64,000 bases of DNA from Amorphochlora amoebiformis (taxonomy: Eukaryota; Cercozoa; Chlorarachniophyceae): NCBI GenBank assembly GCA_054601695.1, contig BAAHQB010000008.1:1178001-1242000 (forward strand), in the 5' to 3' direction. Both the position numbers and the translations under genes were made by a program. The notes beneath the pieces are model-generated. The model was given only the letters and a program-made list of their open reading frames with translations, did not search any database and was not told where the DNA came from. Of the stretch, positions 14,335-35,608 are shown one piece after another (the stretch's first letter is position 1; each line of letters starts with the position of its first letter).

Positions 14335-14877
14335 ATATGTTTGTGTGCATATATATAATATAAATACATACATATATATGTATATATATATACATATATA
14401 GATATGTATGTAATATATATACATGTATATATATAGGCATGTATGTAATACATATATACACATAGATAGATATGTATGTAATATAAATATATATATATAC
14501 ATATATATCTATACATATGTATAGATAACGTATTAATTTTAAATCTTTCATATAAATATATTTACATATAATGTGTATATACATAATATACTGTAGTATT
14601 ACATACCCGAGGTGCGCCTCAGGAGGAAAGATTGTGAATCTCTTCGCCCCATACACCTAGGTTTAAGGTTCAGGTTTGATTTAAGGTTCAGGTTTGATTT
14701 TTGGAGGTTAGAGTCAAGGGTAGGGTTAGAGTTGACTTGAAGGAAGAAGTTATGAACAGAGTCGTAGTGAGGGGAAGCCGTTACGTTATCGCACCCCAAC
14801 CAGGATATCACCTCTTGAGTTTTCTCACCTAGGGTGAGTATTTGGCTTAGGACTATTCTGCTTAAGGAATTATATTT

Positions 14878-14936
<59 letters not shown>

Positions 14937-15078
14937 TATGTGTGTGTGTATAGATGTATATATATATATATATATATAATATATTTATTATATATGTATA
15001 TATGCATCTACGCTGAATTTTCTCACCTAGGGTGAGTATTTGGCTTAGGACTGTTCTGCTTAAGGAATGATATTATAC

Positions 15079-15115
<37 letters not shown>

Positions 15116-15470
15116 TAATATATATATATATATGTGTGTGTATGGATGTATATATATATATATATATATATTTATTATATATGTACATATGCATCTACCC
15201 TTATTCAGCGCCCGAAACTCCTCTGGAACTCCGAAGATCTCCAGCGATTCTTCCCAGGGAAAGTCCCCTGTAATCCCAGGCGAATCCGGGGATTCGGCCC
15301 AGATTCCTAGATCCCCGCTGTAGTAGTAATAAAGTGGGTTATCAGGGGGGGGCATGCCTTGGGAGAAGGCTCGGCACTGGTGGAAGAAATCTGCGGTGGA
15401 GAGGTTTCGGAGATAGTAATTTGGGGCCCATCCGCGAGAGGAGAATTCACTAGCGATATACATATGTGTG

Positions 15471-15530
<60 letters not shown>

Positions 15531-15574
15531 AAATATGTATTATTCAATGTATATACATTATACATGCATAATGC

Positions 15575-15605
<31 letters not shown>

Positions 15606-16120
15606 TATTGTGCTAACGCAATGTAATAAAGGCAGCCTTAGTCGAAACAACGCCAGAGGCTATGAATACTGAATTTCCTAATTAGACACTTCGATAACAG
15701 ATAGGGTACAGTCAGCATGAAGTTATTCGTAGATGCCCAAGATGTCACGTGACTCGCACGAACACACCCGCAGATGCACCCCACGGATGTACCCTGTTGA
15801 CCCATTCAAGCAATTTAATCATAATCCAAGTGGCATAATCCAAACGGAAGGGACGGGTTCAACCAAATCATGGATTATCAGTAGTGGTATACCTTCTGTT
15901 GTGCTAACAATATATATATATATATATATATATAAATACATATTAAATTTATACATAAATATATAAACACATGCATATATATATATATTTTTATATATAT
16001 ATATATTAAATATATACATAAATATATAAACACATGCATATGTATATATATACATGTCTAAATATAGGTATATTTTATAGGCGAATATACATTATACACG
16101 CACATAATATTATATGTACA

Positions 16121-16169
<49 letters not shown>

Positions 16170-16483
16170 ATATAGATAGATATATATATATATATATATA
16201 TATACAGATATAATAACACATGCACGTGTGCATTTACATATATTCATATAGATATGAATTTGTGCGAAATGGGGTAGGGTCATGTAGAGATCTTTTAATG
16301 GCATTACCTTAGGATGCCTTGGTTGAAGTCGTCCTTGTCGTCGTGGAAGTAGAGAAAGAGATTGTCATGCCCAATGTACACGTTTTGGAGGGTAGATATC
16401 TTTGTTGTGTTATGATATATATATACATATATATATATATACATATTATATGTATATATATATATATATATTATATATATACT

Positions 16484-16567
<84 letters not shown>

Positions 16568-16636
16568 TAGATAGGATTATATATTTGTATATATGTAAAA
16601 ATATACATATACTATGATACATAAAAATACAATTGT

Positions 16637-16669
<33 letters not shown>

Positions 16670-16790
16670 ATACATATATATATATACATGTGGGTACATG
16701 ATATATATTTATTTATACAGACATATATATACATATGTATATATATTTATATATATTTATATATTATTATATGACCTGTGATATATAATA

Positions 16791-16835
<45 letters not shown>

Positions 16836-16964
16836 CATATATAATATGATATACATACATATACATACATATATATATATATATATATATTCAGTAATAT
16901 ATATTATATACATACAATATATATGAGATGTACACATATATACTTAATAATATAATACATATAT

Positions 16965-17019
<55 letters not shown>

Positions 17020-17026
17020 GTATTAC

Positions 17027-17081
<55 letters not shown>

Positions 17082-17432
17082 ATATATATATATATATATT
17101 GCATGAATCTCCACATATATATATATATACACTTTCTAATAGACCTCTGTCTGGATCTTCTTTGGATGCCATCCCGAAACACCCCACTCCCCAACCGGAG
17201 AACCCCGAATAATCATAGGTATTCGACTCTTGAACACACTTTGCGGCACTCCCCTCCCCTCCCCGGCTCCCCCATCCCCAAATTCCGACCAATCCACGTA
17301 GCGAATATTCCCAACCGGTACATAATCGCTCCAAGGGTATCCTGATTCGACGATACGGGGCCGGGATATTGGATCGGCGGTGATTGAGATTTGAATTGAG
17401 GCCGAAAGGGCAAAAATCCGAAATAAGATCAT
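10925..17432 (-). CDS. JmjC / cupin-8 domain 2-oxoglutarate oxygenase, secretory-pathway type
   Basis: Twelve exons chain in perfect phase to 432 residues: 17432-17145, 16399-16308, 15449-15199, 14813-14737, 14656-14607, 13864-13831, 12548-12482, 12361-12334, 12233-12173, 12081-12006, 11778-11594, 11014-10925. Family members are Fe(II)/2-oxoglutarate hydroxylases. The facial triad is visible as HYD (His226, Asp228) and the distal His298 in LPPFWFHRVQS; Lys241 in [12 protein letters not shown] is the expected 2-oxoglutarate contact. Upstream, DWSEF and [15 protein letters not shown] match the cupin-8 entry region. The start at 17432 gives a hydrophobic leader ([19 protein letters not shown]), suggesting ER targeting; an in-frame ATG at 17480 would lengthen it. 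Two introns use GC donors (after 12482 and 12173). The exon 11 start could be 15 nt later without changing frame. Roughly 130 residues follow the catalytic core and are not recognised. Substrate (protein, tRNA or other) cannot be read from sequence. Confidence 0.85.
11780..12480 (-). repeat. Degenerate CCCTAA runs in short introns
   Basis: Between JmjC exons the minus strand carries many diverged copies of CCCTAA or CCTAAC (plus strand ttaggg/gttagg). They lie immediately before 3' splice sites and supply the pyrimidine tract. Coding exons 8 to 10 of the JmjC gene are embedded between them. Confidence 0.7.
14816..15207. repeat. Near whole-intron tandem duplication in the JmjC gene
   Basis: The segment starting ttttctcacctagggtgagt at 14820 recurs at 15018, and both copies continue with tatttggcttaggact, an AT run, tgtgtgt and gcatctac. 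Together they make up almost the entire intron between exons 3 and 4 (15198-14814). The true donor (AAGG/GTAGATGC) is at the outer copy; the inner copy retains a GTAGATGC without the exon. Confidence 0.8.
15605..15912. repeat. Non-coding island related to dispersed repeat
   Basis: Unique-looking sequence inside JmjC intron 2. It ends ctgttgtgctaacaatat and contains taatccaagtggcataatcc. Similar ends and similar taatccaa words occur in repeat copies at 45.3, 47.8 and 51.2 kb. No open coding frame with splice support. Confidence 0.45.
15940..16048. repeat. Tandem duplication of about 62 bp
   Basis: Two copies of acataaatatataaacacat followed by gcatat, in JmjC intron 2. Confidence 0.75.
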
Positions 17433-17911
17433 AGTTTTCGCAGATAAACTGAGGTTTGATTTGTAGGTATGAAAGGGCAATGGAGGCTTCGAAGTAGAAG
17501 GAGGGTGTGTGTCAATAGCGTGTTCGAGGAAATATCAGGATGTGCTTTTACACAGGTTTGGCGGCATTTACACAGGTTTGGCGGCACGAGCCGGAACCCA
17601 AGACTGGGTGCCGAGCGCATTAACCCCTCCTTCATAAAAAATATCTTCTCATCGATCCCCCTTTATAATTTGGATGAAAATATAATGTGTGAGGTTTTTG
17701 GTTAGTGGTGCGAGCAGCCATATATCTCAGAATAAGAAATTACTACCAGATGGGAGCGAGGAAGGGGTTGGCCACATTACTTCTCAAGCCGAAAAAATTT
17801 AAATTTTCAATTTCACTTCAGGATATCTGGATATATTGATCTTAGATATAAGAGATTACAGATGTAGATATGTAATATATCCGAAATCTCATATTGATCC
17901 GACAAAGGAAT
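17433..17911. promoter_or_regulatory. Bidirectional promoter region, JmjC / bHLH
   Basis: 479 bp between the start codons of two divergent genes, of balanced composition and free of AT repeats. It contains a perfect 20-bp tandem repeat (tttacacaggtttggcggca, 17547-17586) that places two TTTGGCGG sites in series; this matches the E2F/DP consensus TTTSSCGS. A TATA-like ctttataatttgg lies at about 17660. The role is inferred from position and motif. Confidence 0.5.
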
Positions 17912-18269
17912 ATGACCGGAAAAGGCGTAACCCATCAAATGGCCGGCATGGAGAATTTCTTGCCCCTGGCGCAACCCTTGCCCCTACAAGCGCAAGTTCA
18001 AGCATTGAGCTCGGTCAGGATACATCAGGTTGCAGGAAAGAATTCAATCGATTTTGGCTTTTTTCCCCTCTTTTAGACTGTGGAAGGGAGCTTACGAAAT
18101 ATTAAGCATGGGAGCTGAGGGTCATGGTAGTCTAGGTTTAGATGTACTGGTATCTACGAGGGAGGGTCATCGGAGTTTTTATTTGGTTGTAATTGTCGGT
18201 TTGTAATCAAGTTTTTCAATTGTATTATTTCAATAATGTACATGTTTTTTGTTACATATACATATTCGC

Positions 18270-18303
<34 letters not shown>

Positions 18304-18974
18304 TATATACATATATATATATATGTGTATATATATAAAGTATTGAATATATACACATATTTCTGAATACTTAAATATGACGTGTAAATATGTATCCTTC
18401 TCAGCCGCGGAAGGATGGATTGGGGCAGGTCGTGGGAGCTGGAGGTAAGAGCGTGTGGTTCGACAAGCAGTTGGACTTTTGGAAGGAGATCGAGAACAAG
18501 CGTGGTAATGAGAATTAAATCCTATCTCTTTATCCAAGTCAAAATTCGCATGCAGATTCTTTTTGCAACGCATTGGAATAATATGTCGATTTTTTAATGC
18601 AATAACCAGTCGCCCCCCTTCCACCCCTCCGCAAGCGCCGCCGTCGGACTTCGGCAGCATTTCAAGACGCAAAAGACTTCTGGGAAACCAGAGAGGTAGC
18701 CTCAATGGAATCCTAACACCCTAACCTACGCCTATGTCGACCTTCCTAATCCTCAGAAAGTGATGAAGACGCGAATTGAAGAGGATCCTCCACAGGTTTC
18801 TGAAGCTTCCCCGGACCATGGCCAAACTTAGATTATTTCTAATCCTAACCAATCCTACAAATTAGCCCGTCAATACGCTGGAGGTCAAGTTTCACAATAC
18901 GCGCCAGGTTCAAATGAAAACACTAACGTATATATATTATAAATAAATACTACATGTACGCCTTTATACAATTA

Positions 18975-19022
<48 letters not shown>

Positions 19023-19182
19023 ATAAATTTATATATATATATATTATATACATATGTGTGTGTGTATATAATATATGTTATGAAAATATGAATATGTATA
19101 ATAATAAATACATATCTATACATGTAGGTATATAATATATATTACGTACATATGAGTATATACATATACACATATATATGTG

Positions 19183-19218
<36 letters not shown>

Positions 19219-19409
19219 ATTTACGTACATACATTCATGGATGTATGTACGTATATTGAATATATCTACACTTACAGAAATATATGAATATATTTATATG
19301 AATATGTATATGTACATACAGCAGATAAACAATACAGATACATTTGTATCATATCAAAACATATTATCTTATAATATATGCATTTATATATATACATACA
19401 CATGTGTAC

Positions 19410-19445
<36 letters not shown>

Positions 19446-20063
19446 TAAAAGTATAATATTATATATATACATATATATGACATATATATATATATATATA
19501 TGTATCACTACATGTACATAAAATGTTTGTTTTATACCCTACAAATGTAGTTGATTACTCTTTACCTGTCCCAGCATTACATGTAGCGTACCACGCCCAC
19601 TATCCCTAACCACTATCCATAACCTGATCATAAACGTTCTCATAGCTAGACCTAATCGAAGGATAATCGGACACCAGATTTGGGATAGCAACCGCGTGGA
19701 GAGGGAACGCCGCGTACAAAAAAACGAAAGAGATAGGTGAATACTCTTTAGCCTATTCCTTATAACTGCACTCCCTAAATAGTATTTCCCTTCTCCCCTA
19801 ACCTGACAATTCAAGTCTCTTATCTCCCCTTTTCTCCTTCTCCGTATCTTCTCGTTTTTCTTTCTTTAGGGAGAGACGAAAGAAGCTCACCGAATCATTT
19901 CAGGATTTGGCTGTGGAACTTAAGTTGCACAGGTCAGGATTCCTTAAGGTTAGGGTCTAGGGTTCGAGTGATTTTATATTTACTTGTATTAAATATGTAA
20001 ATCAATAATATGAAAATCGATAAAAAGGTTTTCATAGTATATACAAACATATTCATATACATA

Positions 20064-20094
<31 letters not shown>

Positions 20095-20618
20095 ATGAAT
20101 TTACAGAGGTGGTGGAAAGGACCTTAACAAGGAATTCATCCTCAAGGAGAGCAGGTGAGGCTAAAGTGGTTTGGTGTCCCTTTCAGGGGTATCTCAGGGG
20201 CTACTTTTGTTGGATTAGGGCAGCCTAAACCTACACTAGCTCAATAATCTCAATCCTAATCGCAACCCTAATCCTAACCCCCAGGACCGTGATAAAGAAA
20301 CTACGACATGAAAACAGCGAGCTAAGAGCTGAAAAAGAGGCAAAAACCTAATCTTTACCCCAAGCCACCCTAGAGCTAACCTGTTAACCCTAGGAGATGA
20401 ATAGTAGGATTAAAGCACTCGAAGCTTGTCTTCAGTCTATGTGCATGAACGTTAACAAGGTAATCATACTAATAATATCAATACTCCATACATATATACA
20501 AATATATATATATATATATATACATATAATAAATATATATATTGTAGATATATATTTATATATACATATATATATATATACATATATTATATATATTTAG
20601 ATGTATATATCATTATCT

Positions 20619-20674
<56 letters not shown>

Positions 20675-22032
20675 CATATTTGTTTAAACATTATTACATG
20701 CATAGACATACCACATTTATGGGCTGAAAGCCTGATGTGTCACTGGAAGTTAGCTCAGTTAGGTTTAATGACATATGACATACATTACTACATAACAAAT
20801 ATAGCATATAATGGATTTATCTACGTGTATATTAAAGGTATTGCACACAGTTTGTACCGCACATTAATATTCACATAAATATATATAAAAACGTGTATTA
20901 TACATATATATATATATATTATATATATTATGTATATATATTATATATATATATATATTATGTATATATATATATATATATTATTTAAATGTACTAAATG
21001 ATACATGTACGTTTATATCACATGCATATATACACATATACATATATCAAAAACGATAGTTGCTCTCCAGTACTAACCACCCAAACTCGATCCGCACACT
21101 AACCCTATCCCCTTACCAGCAACTTCCCGTAATCATCAATAGCTCCCATCCAACTGTCAACTACCCGCCTCACAACCCAAATCTCACCCCCTCCCTCGCT
21201 TCTCCATTTCAACCCTCCACGATCCCCAACTCGGTATTCCCAGAACTTCAATCATAATCAATCCAAATATCGATCCTAGTCACATTCTCAGGAATCCAGA
21301 ATTTCCGAGAAGCTTCTGCAGAATATGTCGGCTAGTATGGGCATTGAAATGCTGCCTGAGCCGTTCGGGGATAGTCCGAGGTATATTTACATATGCATAT
21401 GTGTATACGTATACTATATATATATATATATATATATGTTATATATGTGTGTAATATATATGTTTTCATATTTTAATACATATATATATATATATAATAT
21501 ATATATATTCTACGTATATCTTTGAACATGCATTTATATATTATATATATATATATAAAAACATATATATATCATATTGTGTATGTCCAACCATTGTATA
21601 TATGTATCCATTATTAGTATTTCTTTATGTATAAACATATGTATTTTTTTTACATATTTGCAATATAATACACAGATTGTCTCCTATGACAGAGGAACAA
21701 CCCAAGAACGCGGGACTCGACACTATAATCGAAAATTCTAAGGTATATAAGATTCCTAACCCTAACCTTACGAACCAATATCCCTAAACCCAATCTTTCA
21801 TTGAAATAATAAGGTAATTTAAAGTATGTATTTGCATAATACGGACAAATGTTCAATACTTCAGCACTAAGTTCTACATTTTAATGCATATACATTTGTA
21901 TTTATATTTAGTGATATAATATATATATATATATACATACATGTATATATAGAAGTAAGCGGACATAAATAAATATATATATATATGTACATACATGTAT
22001 ATATCGAAGTAAGCGGACATAAAAAATACATG

Positions 22033-22090
<58 letters not shown>

Positions 22091-22177
22091 CGCGTGATGC
22101 AAATGCATAACGATATGAATGTAATATAGTTATATGTAAGCATATTGATATAAAACATACATGCATAAATATATATG

Positions 22178-22210
<33 letters not shown>

Positions 22211-22512
22211 ATGCAAATTTATAACAAACTAAGAGTACAAACAATATTACATATGCATACATCTGTTTGTATTATTTGTATATAATACACAATATATACA
22301 TATATGTAATATATTCATATGTCTACAAATACATGAAAGAGAACGTAGACAAAAAAGTTATTCCAGCACGCTCTGGTGGATATCGAGGCGTCTGACCTTC
22401 AGGCTCTGAATCTTTTCAACCCAACGGTTAGTATTACATATTATATTCATGTTTTTTTGGTAAATAATTAGTCACGTATATATGTAATATGTAGTACGTG
22501 AATATATATATT

Positions 22513-22552
<40 letters not shown>

Positions 22553-22626
22553 TTATATATATATATATATATCATGCATGCATCCAAATATGTACGTATA
22601 TTATATACATGGAATATGTTAATACA

Positions 22627-22657
<31 letters not shown>

Positions 22658-22738
22658 TTCTATAATAATATGTATATATATATATAATATATATATATAT
22701 ATTTATACATATATATATTTATATATATATATTTTTAC

Positions 22739-22769
<31 letters not shown>

Positions 22770-23046
22770 TTATGTATATCTAGATTTACATTATAATTAT
22801 TGGTGATTGTTATCATTATTATATAATTTATTACAATGTTAATACATCGTTCTTATTATCACTTATTACAATTATAATACATGTATTATAAATGTATATA
22901 TGTGTATATACATATATAGAGATGTATATGTATATATGTATATATAAGAATACATATTGCATAGTACATTTATGAAAACATAATTTACACATATTAAATA
23001 CGTGATTTTACATGCTTTTTCACGTATGAGTGAATTTTTAGATGTA

Positions 23047-23083
<37 letters not shown>

Positions 23084-23320
23084 CATACATGTATATATAA
23101 TCATATGCTGTAATCATTATAGATGTGTTCATATATTTGCATACATACAAAAATATATATATCTATATGTGTAAATTTATATATTATATATATATATATA
23201 TATGTATATTTATATTATATATAAATACATACATGTCTTTCTAACTCTTATACATATTTAGAAAGACTTTTTTTTATGTACAAAAATACATATCTATATA
23301 ATGTATGCATATAAATTACA

Positions 23321-23354
<34 letters not shown>

Positions 23355-23360
23355 TACGTA

Positions 23361-23398
<38 letters not shown>

Positions 23399-23706
23399 CG
23401 ATATGTATATATATATATACAAATATCCATATGGTATTCGCTGTTCACACTATAAATACATATATATACACATATACATATACATATATATATATATATG
23501 TACTAATACATACTCACACATATGTACATGAGATATATATTAATATGTACATATACTCTATAATTACGTTTAATTGATATATTTATGTAAATAAGATTAG
23601 CTGCTATATATTTATATATGCGTGTGCATAAATAAATATAACTAATTATAATTAAATGCAGGAATCAGACGAATCCCTATTCGGGCATGGATTCACCCGA
23701 TTTTAA
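17912..23706 (+). CDS. Basic helix-loop-helix transcription factor
   Basis: Fifteen exons chain in phase to 352 residues: 17912-18028, 18405-18504, 18610-18695, 18757-18795, 18866-18907, 19678-19736, 19870-19932, 20107-20154, 20285-20339, 20394-20459, 21120-21233, 21292-21380, 21676-21742, 22358-22426, 23662-23706. The basic region with many Arg ([16 protein letters not shown], then ERRKKL, residues about 133-154) leads into helix 1 ([15 protein letters not shown]), a Gly/Lys loop ([10 protein letters not shown]) and helix 2, which continues as a heptad coil ([31 protein letters not shown], to about 216). This is the bHLH, possibly bHLH-zip, layout of a dimeric nuclear DNA-binding protein. 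N-terminal KRRRR may be a nuclear signal. Exon 9 has a GC donor. Exon 6 could instead begin at 19646, and ATG 17939 is an alternative start. The C-terminal half is Pro/Ser-rich and acidic, as in activation regions. Target sites unknown. Confidence 0.8.
21925..22030. repeat. 64-bp tandem duplication
   Basis: The unit tacatacatgtatatat followed by gaagtaagcggacataaa occurs twice, in a bHLH intron. A diverged pair gtgatgcaaat lies just downstream at 22096 and 22208. Confidence 0.75.
22790..22895. repeat. Degenerate TTA/ATT trinucleotide block
   Basis: Irregular attattat, ttatta and ttgtta words over about 100 bp in a bHLH intron. Similar blocks lie at 30.05, 54.75 and 59.56 kb. Confidence 0.5.
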
Positions 23707-23871
23707 GTGAGCTTTAAAATCCTTGTAGTGTTGTTCTTTGATATATGTAATCTAGATAATGTTTAGAACTCATTCGGCTAATTAAAATCAATGAATCTAA
23801 ACTTACGCTGCCAGGCTGTGTCAGCGCAGCTGCCAGTATCATATATCTAGTATATATATATATTTATATAT

Positions 23872-23902
<31 letters not shown>

Positions 23903-24341
23903 TATATATATACATCTAGACATATGTATTTTACACATACTAGATGTATGTTATAATACTATGATATATATAGTCTAGATAGTATGTGTCGATTGGTCAT
24001 AATCATTTAATTTGAAAACGCTACTTGTAGTTTACATTCGTAGCATCATAGATAATATAATCTTGATCATGATGCAGTTACTTGGATTTACACATGAAAA
24101 ACAGTGTTAAACACTCTGGATACTGATCATCGTATGATGCTGTCCAGTGCTGTACGCATACTGTTATGAATATGGATATATATTATATATATATGTATAT
24201 ATATATATATATATATGTATGTATATGTATATATCAACACACATGTGCACACACACACGCATATATATTCATATATTTACAGTACCTCTAGTACCTAGAT
24301 GAAGATTCATGATCATCATAATTATGAGCTGCATGGTCAGA
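23707..24341. other. CTAG-rich convergent spacer (bHLH / sulfhydrylase)
   Basis: 635 bp between the stop codons of two convergent genes. It is enriched in tctagata, catctaga, actagatg, tagtctagat, cctagatg and gatcatgat words, plus an AT tract. No coding signal; it must contain both 3' ends. Confidence 0.6.
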
Positions 24342-32227
<7,886 letters not shown>

Positions 32228-32695
32228 GGTTACCTGGATAGTAAGGTTCCCCACTGGCAACCACCTCAGATGGTGACAGAGAGGCTGCAGGTGTTGCTGA
32301 CGAGGCGAAAGAACGAGTTCTACGCGCAGCCTGCACGCACATGCCCGGTTGTTGTCACGTACATTTCTCGATCAACACTGTTGATCACGAATGCAAGATT
32401 TATTTTCCACTACCTTTACTCGACAACTATAGGTTCTTAGCTGTTTCAAGGCACTACTAAGTGTCCGTACTCCTTTCCGCGGTCCCTTGCATGCTACAAC
32501 GCCGACGCACCGACCAAGCGTACAGATGCGAGACATCGAATTTTGACCACGTGTTCGCGCAAACCGATATCTTTGCTAGATTTCCACATATCCCATTCCG
32601 GATATGTGAATTGTATCACCCGATTAATTCCGTAATTCTGCATAGCTTGAAAAAGATATCTCGTCATATCCACTTCTGCACATATCGGGCAGGAA
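32228..32695. promoter_or_regulatory. Bidirectional promoter region, sulfhydrylase / BCKDHA
   Basis: 468 bp of balanced composition between two divergent start codons. A minus-strand open frame (33027-32494) crosses it and the first two BCKDHA exons; it reads in part GINRVIQFTYPEWDMWKSS but matches nothing I know and has no splice or start support. No clear TATA box was identified. Confidence 0.5.
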
Positions 32696-33856
32696 ATGAG
32701 GATCCTCGTCGCCCGACGATGCCAACCCAACATACGAGGCCCAACAGCCGTCATAAACGCCAATGCTAGGGTGATCCCACAGGACCAAGAAACAAAATTA
32801 ACGGCTTTGTTGGTAAGCGTTCTTGACATTTGTATTCTGTCGATCAGCGATATGTCAGCGATCTGCGCGCCAGCCGGTCGTATACAAACGAGCTGGAGAT
32901 TAAGCGAGAGGAGTCCAATATCCCCTGCTATCGCGTGCTCGATGAGCAAGGACGTATCATCAAGGATGGCAACGAGGGCAAGGTTTTCCCCTTCCGTTCC
33001 TTTTCTCGTTTCCGCAATTAAGAGCACGAATGATCACTTCAACGCTTGCAAAAAATCAGGCCCCTTTGGAGCTCAAAAAGGAAATGTACAAGTGCATGTC
33101 CAAGCTTACTGTGATGGACAAAATATTTTACGACGCCCAGCGCCAGGGTCGCATCTCGTTTCACATGCAACACACGGGGGAGCAAGCTGCTCTCATCGCC
33201 TCGGCCGCAGCCCTTGACATGGGAGACGTCGTGTACACACAGTACCGGGAGGCAGGCGTCTACATGTGGAGGGGCTTTGACCTTCAGCAGATGGCCCACC
33301 AGTGCTACGGTAATATATACGATTATGGCAAGGGGCGCCAGATGCCAATCCACTACGGCTCGCGCGCCAGCAACGTGCACACAGTATCATCGCCGCTCGG
33401 AACCCAGATCCCTCACGCATCGGGCGCGGCGTACGCCCTCAAGATGGAAGGTAAACCCAATGTCTCTATGGCGTACTTTGGAGATGGAGCTGCATCCGAG
33501 GGCGACTTCCACGCTGCACTCAACTTCGCTGCGACACTCAAAGCGCCAGCACTCTTCTTTTGCCGTAACAATGGATACGCAATCAGCACACCCACATCGG
33601 AGCAGTACATAGGTATACAGACGGGGTGATACTCCTATTAAATGTTAGAGTGTGGGAGGTTGAATTTTTTCCATATCACATGAAACACAATAATAATTTG
33701 CGTCCTAAGGCGACGGAATCGTGTGTCGGGCTCCGGGATATGGCATGCATGGCGTGAGGGTCGACGGCAACGATTTCCTTGCAGTTCACGAAGTCGTGTC
33801 TGAAGCAAGATCGTTAGCCTTGGTGAGAAATAATTTAATGCATAGTGTATGTGAAC

Positions 33857-33893
<37 letters not shown>

Positions 33894-34168
33894 TATATGT
33901 TTATATATAGTATTTATACGTAGACATCTGTATATCTTCACATATATATATTATATATAACTGTATACAAGTATATATACATATGCATATATTAATATAT
34001 ACATATATATATATATATATACATATATATAAATATATATATGTACGTTGTACATTATGTATTTATACATATATACATATAACATATACATATATATACA
34101 TATATACATATGTACTTATAAATGTATACATTCCGTACATATGTGTACAGACATAACATGTACTTATG

Positions 34169-34235
<67 letters not shown>

Positions 34236-34261
34236 ATTTTCATGCATATATCATTGTATAT

Positions 34262-34324
<63 letters not shown>

Positions 34325-34681
34325 AGGCATAACGTACAATATTGTTGTACGTGTATTTTATATACGCAATATCTTTGTATATAGAATATACACATGTATA
34401 CACGTATACGGTGTAAAAATGTACACGATATATATTTACATAACATATATTTGCACATGTATACAATTATATATATATATATATATATGTTATATAGTGT
34501 ATTTATCCACCAATATATGCGTGTAAAAATGTACATGTGTATACATATATATATGTATGTATATATAAACATATAAATATATATATGTATGTATATATGT
34601 ATACATATATACATATATATTTATGTACTTATATAGATATATTTATATTATATATATATATATATGTAATATATGCATATG

Positions 34682-34730
<49 letters not shown>

Positions 34731-34803
34731 ATAAGTGAAATTTTTTACTGATATGTTACATGTAAGTATACACAGTTAACTTGTGTATTTATATGATCTG
34801 TTT

Positions 34804-34850
<47 letters not shown>

Positions 34851-34865
34851 ATATATATATATATA

Positions 34866-34935
<70 letters not shown>

Positions 34936-35311
34936 TATATATATTTACCTATCGATTTATATATACTTCTTTCGTACGTATAAACAAATATATTTCAGTA
35001 AAGTTTGCATATACAATGATCAATACATGTTTACACTCATACATGACGTGTGGTATGATGTAATCTTACATGAATATATTTGTATTTTATATTTATAAAT
35101 ATGAACATCTATATATATATATATATATATATAACATAAATAAATATGTGTATATAGTTAGTGAATGGATTGGTGTTTTGGTATATAATTTTATATCATA
35201 TTATATGCACATTCGTAAATATATATGTGTGTATATTATAGATATACACAGTATACATACTTTTCATATATATATATATAAAAATATATATAGATAAATA
35301 TATGCATAATA

Positions 35312-35351
<40 letters not shown>

Positions 35352-35492
35352 TATGTATGTATAAATATACATATGCGTTACACTAAATATATATATATAT
35401 ATATATTGTATATATATATATATGTATAAAAGTATATAAATATATCTTCACATGTATAAAAACATATGTATTCTTCACTAGTGACAAATTCC

Positions 35493-35530
<38 letters not shown>

Positions 35531-35567
35531 TATATATATAATATATATATATATACATATGCGTTAC

Positions 35568-35608
<41 letters not shown>

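Noticed and set aside
32494-33027. 177-codon minus-strand frame across the BCKDHA 5' end
   Set aside because: Overlaps antisense with conserved BCKDHA exons 1 and 2 and matches no family; the part in the spacer alone is too short to support a gene.
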